Shown piece after piece: positions 57,485 to 60,000 of a DNA stretch of 60,000 bases. Both the position numbers and the translations under genes were made by a program. Source of the DNA: Strigamia acuminata (taxonomy: Eukaryota > Arthropoda > Chilopoda > Geophilomorpha > Linotaeniidae); assembly GCA_949358305.1 (NCBI GenBank), contig OX442318.1, positions 13,190,517 to 13,250,516 on the forward strand, read 5' to 3'. Each line of letters opens with the position of its first letter. Positions within the stretch are counted from its first letter, which is position 1. Under the pieces are notes generated by a model. It had not been told where the DNA came from. It saw only the letters and a list, made by a program, of their open reading frames with translations, and did not search any database.

Positions 57485-58026
57485 TGTTACGTGGATTCGG
57501 GGATGTTAATTAATCACGTAACTCATATTTTCGTTTGACTCAGGCTTTTTGTTATCGAAAATATATATGCTTTATTAAACAGAAGTCGGACATTTGCCTT
57601 AGCAAATGTTCGGTTATAACTTATCAATGAATTTCCTTCAGACAATTACATTGTTCTTAAATCCTAGCTTTAAAGTAAGTTATATAAAATAAAGCAAACT
57701 AGAACTAAATCAAATAAGACTAAATCTCACACATAATAACTAAAGAAATAAGGATGATGTGTTTGTATTTGGAGAGCCATAACTACTGTCACGCTATTAA
57801 CTAGGCGACAGGAGTTTGGCGAGAGCTCAAGGAGAACTGATCAATCGTTATTCCTTTACCCATTAAGAAACCTTATGTTCCCCTTATTGAATCAGTTGAC
57901 TGGTCTGTGCATGTCATTAACGCGCCACGCCATCTGGTGATGGTTTATTGTACTACTAGTAAATTACTATTAAATGCGCATTAGAGCCAGCCGACAAGAC
58001 AAACGGTACGGCTCTACAGCGTGACA
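57485..58026. mobile_element. Possible solo LTR in intron 0 of gene C
   Basis: The 542-bp block starts TGTTACG and ends CGTGACA, a TG...CA pair with short inverted ends, and is absent from the equivalent intron of gene B. The flanks (GATAT and GTATT) do not form a clean duplication, so the call is tentative. Confidence 0.35.
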
Positions 58027-58328
58027 GTATTGGGAAAAAACGTGTACAAATAAACATCCAACAGTTTCTTCTTGACAATGTTTTTATGTTTGTGTTAACT
58101 GACAAAGTGCAACACACGCCATCTGGTACTCACTTGTCAGAAGATATTGATTTGTTGCGTTTGTTTATTATGTCGTTTAACAATTTCGACACATCTATTC
58201 ACTCAGCATGTGAGCAACATTTTTGTTTTTAATTGGAAATGAATTTCACTAAGCTCGCACAAGACTTTTACGGCCACTGCGTTTGGGGATGAGCATTTGA
58301 GTACAACATATATTTTTGTTTTTTAATA

Positions 58329-58809
58329 GGAAATGAACTTTCATAAACAATGTCGCAAAAGACTCCGACAAAAAGCAAGAGATATACTCAATGCATTGGA
58401 GGAAGAAAGAAATGTCTTGCAACTGTTTGAGCCAATGATTGACAAAAATAATGCTCTTGCATTTCGTATTTTTTGGGCTTTTCTCGTTGTAGTCTGTATT
58501 CTCATCTATTGCTTCCAAATTTCTGACCGTATTTCTTATTACATGCAAAGTCCGAAAGCCGTTGACGTCTATGAAGAAAAGATGGAAGAATTTCAGTTTC
58601 CTGATTCGCACGTATGTGTACCAACAAATAAATATATAGTGGATTACTATAATTCGTCTAGCTTAGCACCGACGGAAATAGATTCCCTAAGCCCAATCGA
58701 CAAACTTATACCTCGTGATGATGTGGATCTCACTAAATTGTGGAATTTAAACTACAGTTTCAAAGCCATTCATAATTTATTCACGGTTGATGAACGACGC
58801 CAACGCAAA
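58329..58809 (+). CDS. DEG/ENaC gene C, exon 1 (gene continues beyond the window)
   Basis: Coding from the ATG at 58333 (MNFHKQCRKRLRQKARDIL) after the acceptor TTTTAATAG, to donor AAA|GTAAGT near 58809. It has the same length and layout as exon 1 of gene B: cytosolic N-terminus, helix ALAFRIFWAFLVVVCILIY, ectodomain start, LWNLNYSFKAIHNLF. Most differences are conservative and the frame is open, so this is probably a live duplicate. No further exon is recognisable before the window ends. If intron 1 resembles that of gene B without the gypsy element, the next exons should lie shortly beyond the right edge. Confidence 0.85.
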
Positions 58810-58829
58810 GTAAGTTGCATTGTTTTTTA

Positions 58830-60000
58830 ACAAGAATAGTACTTCAAGGGCGAAACTCTGCCTAGCTTACAAAATTACTCTTTAGTGTGTCACGTGCATG
58901 GTTTTACCCTCCATTTTTATTTTTAAACTTTACCATCCTAAATTCTCTTATTTTTTAATTTTTATTTATTTTGCTGATTCATCTGTAATTTATGCACAGA
59001 AGATCTTTGCGCATACATACAATTACTCTCAACATCATCTTTTTAGTTTGTCCCACCTCTGATCACAATTGAAATGGCTTGTCAATCATGTGATCAGAGG
59101 TGACTTCTGGGCGACACTACTTTCCTAACTCATTTCTTGCTTACCTGTCGACAAGGTAACACCTTTTAGACAGCTAGTTTGAACCTCAATTTTTTTCCAA
59201 TTGACATATGCGCGACACAGAACCTTGTTTAACACCGAGTCAACTGCTAAGGCATGCAGAGGATTTAATTCACACCTGAATATCCTTTGCATCTTCAAAA
59301 GCACATTTCATTACTCATTCTAACCAATTCGTATCAATTGTCAACTATTTTACCATGCTCAGTGAGTATACCTCACCCATACTGAAGTTGAAATCTGAGT
59401 TTGTTACATTTCTTTTTACATTACTTAACCCTGTGTAATAAGGAAACCTTACAAATATAAATGGTTGTTGTGTGGGTCAATTTGGCCCGAAAACAGCGTG
59501 AATTGCACACGTGGAAGCGTGTTTGACAATAATGGCGGCGTCCCGACCCGGGACGACCGTAATGGCATGGTCCTTGGATAGAATGGTCACTCAACTGTAA
59601 CACTAGCAATGGTTCTTGTCATAATAGTAACTAATTCCACCACCCGATGGCGCTGTACACAGTTTTTGGTGGAAAGCTCCATGGTATGTCTATGGTATAG
59701 CATGTAAATAATGAGCGTTTATGTGCTATATACATTATTTTAAGACAAAAACACAAAGAAATTAGAAAAAATTGCTTTAAAATTTTTATACAACTGTTTA
59801 TTTAATGCTTTCTTTAACACTTTATTGTAAATTAGCTTTTTCCTGCAGTTTTTACTTTTACTTTTAGACTTTATATTATTATTAAAGGCTCGAGGAAAGA
59901 AATGCAGTCTGCAAGTTACATAAAAATAAATAGTTTGTGAAGTTAAATGTGACGAATGATTTAAATCTGGACATCCAATTTTAACATTTAGCAGATTATT
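58830..60000. other. Intron 1 of DEG/ENaC gene C, incomplete
   Basis: No exon seen. A hairpin CCTCTGATCACA ... TGTGATCAGAGG is at about 59056-59100. The first 50 bp match gene B, then the two diverge. The rest is AT-rich and featureless. Confidence 0.5.

Noticed and set aside
57485-58026. Confident assignment of a BEL/Pao solo LTR
   Set aside because: Ends look like an LTR but flanks do not show a clean target duplication and there is no internal domain; kept only as a tentative feature.

Overview
The window is nuclear DNA of a metazoan. It is AT-rich, with short spliceosomal introns (about 50-100 bp), GT-AG splice sites, conserved animal genes (TRAPPC4, IFT57, COG8, an HYOU1 relic), DEG/ENaC channel genes, and many DNA transposons and Ty3/gypsy and non-LTR retroelements. 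An arthropod is my best guess, from the transposon mix and general character of the gene families; the sequence does not settle the clade.

Layout. 1-2.4 kb: 3' end of a Ty3/gypsy element. 3-8.3 kb: a 2.6 kb tandem duplication of MIF4G-domain genes (first copy intact, second broken), with fragments of a related gene. 8.8-11.0 kb: a decayed HYOU1 copy. 11.2-20.5 kb: a tandem array of leucine-rich-repeat (LRR) genes on the minus strand. One copy is intact (17.5-19.9 kb), one is broken and carries a 1146 bp foldback transposon, and others are fragments. 20.8-22.6 kb: relic of a DEG/ENaC gene. 22.7-23.8 kb: non-LTR fragment. 24.7-34.4 kb: a compact conserved block, made of an unrecognised 649-aa gene, TRAPPC4, IFT57 and COG8, with head-to-head promoters. 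35.6-56.0 kb: an 11-exon DEG/ENaC gene whose first intron holds a complete 13,500 bp Ty3/gypsy element in antisense. 57.3-60 kb: the start of a duplicate of that gene, running off the window.

The most notable feature is the DEG/ENaC gene. Spliced from the sequence, its 11 coding exons give one open frame of about 805 codons that holds two complete DEG/ENaC units in tandem (four membrane segments, two extracellular domains). The outer membrane helix of unit 1 and the first helix of unit 2 lie in one uninterrupted exon (52424-53225). The five intron phases of unit 1 (0,1,0,0,2) repeat exactly in unit 2. A second fused exon of the same kind is found at 20849-21499. All described DEG/ENaC subunits I know have two membrane segments, so this looks like a natural concatemer family.

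The large gypsy element is also unusual. It has 1017 bp LTRs of equal length with no difference seen, a 4-bp target duplication, a proline-tRNA-like primer site, a 1036-aa Gag with an SR-like domain, two successive A_AAA_AAC slippery heptamers at the Gag/Pol junction, and a 929-aa third frame in the env position that lacks envelope features.
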